DNA of 64,000 bases. It comes from Coniferiporia sulphurascens (Eukaryota > Basidiomycota > Agaricomycetes > Hymenochaetales > Hymenochaetaceae). The notes below the pieces were generated by a model, which was given only the letters and a program-made list of their open reading frames with translations, had not been told where the DNA came from and did no database searches. Below, one piece after another: positions 62,891 through 64,000 of this stretch. Position 1 is the stretch's first letter; each line of letters opens with the position of its first letter. The stretch spans positions 1,240,001-1,304,000 of the forward strand of contig NBBA01000001.1 in assembly GCA_002794785.1 (NCBI GenBank). Direction: 5' to 3'. Both the position numbers and the translations under genes were made by a program.

Positions 62891-64000
62891 TACCAATAAA
62901 ATGATTTGAATCTCTTAAAATCTATGCACATTGTGGTAGACAATGAGGTGCAGTGGTGAAGTTGAGAGGAGAGGGGTTATCAGTGTAAACCAATGATTTC
63001 TTGGTAGAGACCAGCTCTCCTTATATACATGTACTGTGGGCTACTTATACTATTCTTGTAAAGCCCTAAACTATATTCATTATCATTGCGTCTGTTGAAA
63101 TGTATGTTTTGTCACTGAAAAATTCATTGGTATTCCAACCCAGAACTAACTATGCAACAGTCAAAATTTAACTACCAGGAACTGTATAGTATCATGAAGT
63201 CAGAGATTGTACATGATGCGTCTCTTATTCTAACAGCATCAGTATTATGTTATTGGTCTTATGACCATGTTGCTATTTATAGTATGTTACCGACTGCATA
63301 TGCAGTTGATCGCAGTCACGTGATTCGGCATTTGCCGGATGTCATCGTTTGATAATGTATTTGATGACATTTAATATTTTTAATAGAATCTCTGGACAAA
63401 AGTATGCTTATATCACTGAGTAAAATATTTTCAAATCTAACTAAAGGTAAGTTAGTAGTAGAGACTGTGAACATTACCTTACTGCTGTTTTCATAAATGT
63501 TAGCAAAAGCCAAAACTCACATGATTTGTACTGTGTTGTGCAGCAAAGATAATAGATGATGCATTGTATGCACTTTATCTTGGCCATTACTGCATAATAC
63601 ACAGTGATTAAGCAATGAAAAATAGTGTGAAAGATGCCCTTGTGTGCCATTGAGATTTATTTTGAGAGATGTAAAGTGTGTGGGTCAAAAAAAAATAGAC
63701 ACTGGTCAAAATCCCCAATCCTCTCTTCACATCTTGCCTGGCCAAAAATCACAGTACATGTAAATACAGGCCAAAAAATGTATTTAGACACTCATAATTC
63801 TTCTCATACCCTACTGTGTGCATTCAAGTAGCTTATGTGCTTTCTTTCACTTTGTTTCATCAGAAAAAAATGAGTCTTTCAGCCATGCCCAGTTACTGTT
63901 TCCCCCCCACTGGTCTATGTTAAGCCTACTGATTAGGTAAGGCTTAATAAGCAATCGACAAGGATTGACCGAGTGGAGACAAGGTAGAGATGAGACAATA
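62891..64000. other. A/T-rich gene-free right end
   Basis: The base composition is visibly more A/T-rich than the genes to the left, with no open frame longer than about 65 codons and no domain. Short echoed words occur (CTGGCCAAAAATC and CAGGCCAAAAAATG, 63739 and 63767). It may be part of a mobile element or an A/T-rich isochore cut off by the window end. Confidence 0.4.

Overview
The window looks like nuclear DNA of an Agaricomycete-type basidiomycete fungus. Genes are split by many short introns (about 45-65 nt, GT...AG, often with a CTAAC/CTGAC-like branch site). Gene spacing is very tight, and the protein set is typically fungal: a Chs7-like chitin synthase chaperone, an N-recognin, Get2, a Dbf2 kinase, and families I know from mushroom genomes such as the DUF6533 membrane proteins. 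All identifications come from reading the translations and joining exons by hand. No database search was run, and the species cannot be named from this alone.

Layout. 1-5345 has no gene I can support. 5346-11219 holds CHS7, MED21 and, convergent to them, cullin-4. 11220-22117 is gene-poor. It contains a decayed relative of a DUF6533 gene (about 12.3-13.0 kb), a small possible Tudor/PWWP-like protein (14.6 kb), a Ser/Pro-rich hypothetical protein (16.2-18.2 kb) and an apparently intact DUF6533 membrane protein (19.0-20.7 kb).

22118-39017 is a compact run: UBR1 and TRM2 (head to head), a FAD oxidoreductase, an amidase and MSH4. 39866-47092 holds a multi-pass membrane protein, VPS72/YL1, a mitochondrial ribosomal protein, GET2 and an ArfGAP. 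47202-52885 is a tandem pair of leukotriene-A4-hydrolase-like M1 aminopeptidases. 53094-60313 holds an unknown protein, RPA12, OST5, YOP1 and an UNC93-like transporter. 60574-62674 encodes a Dbf2-type NDR kinase. From about 62.7 kb to the end the DNA turns strongly A/T-rich, with hairpins and no gene.

Most genes are core housekeeping: transcription (MED21, RPA12), chromatin (VPS72), ubiquitin (CUL4, UBR1), tRNA modification (TRM2), the ER membrane (GET2, OST5, YOP1, CHS7), vesicle traffic (ArfGAP), meiosis (MSH4) and mitotic exit/septation (DBF2). They do not form one pathway. I found no clear new multi-gene system. The most unusual parts are the tandem aminopeptidases, the live/dead DUF6533 pair, a 43-bp divergent gap in front of MSH4, and the A/T-rich hairpin island at the right edge.
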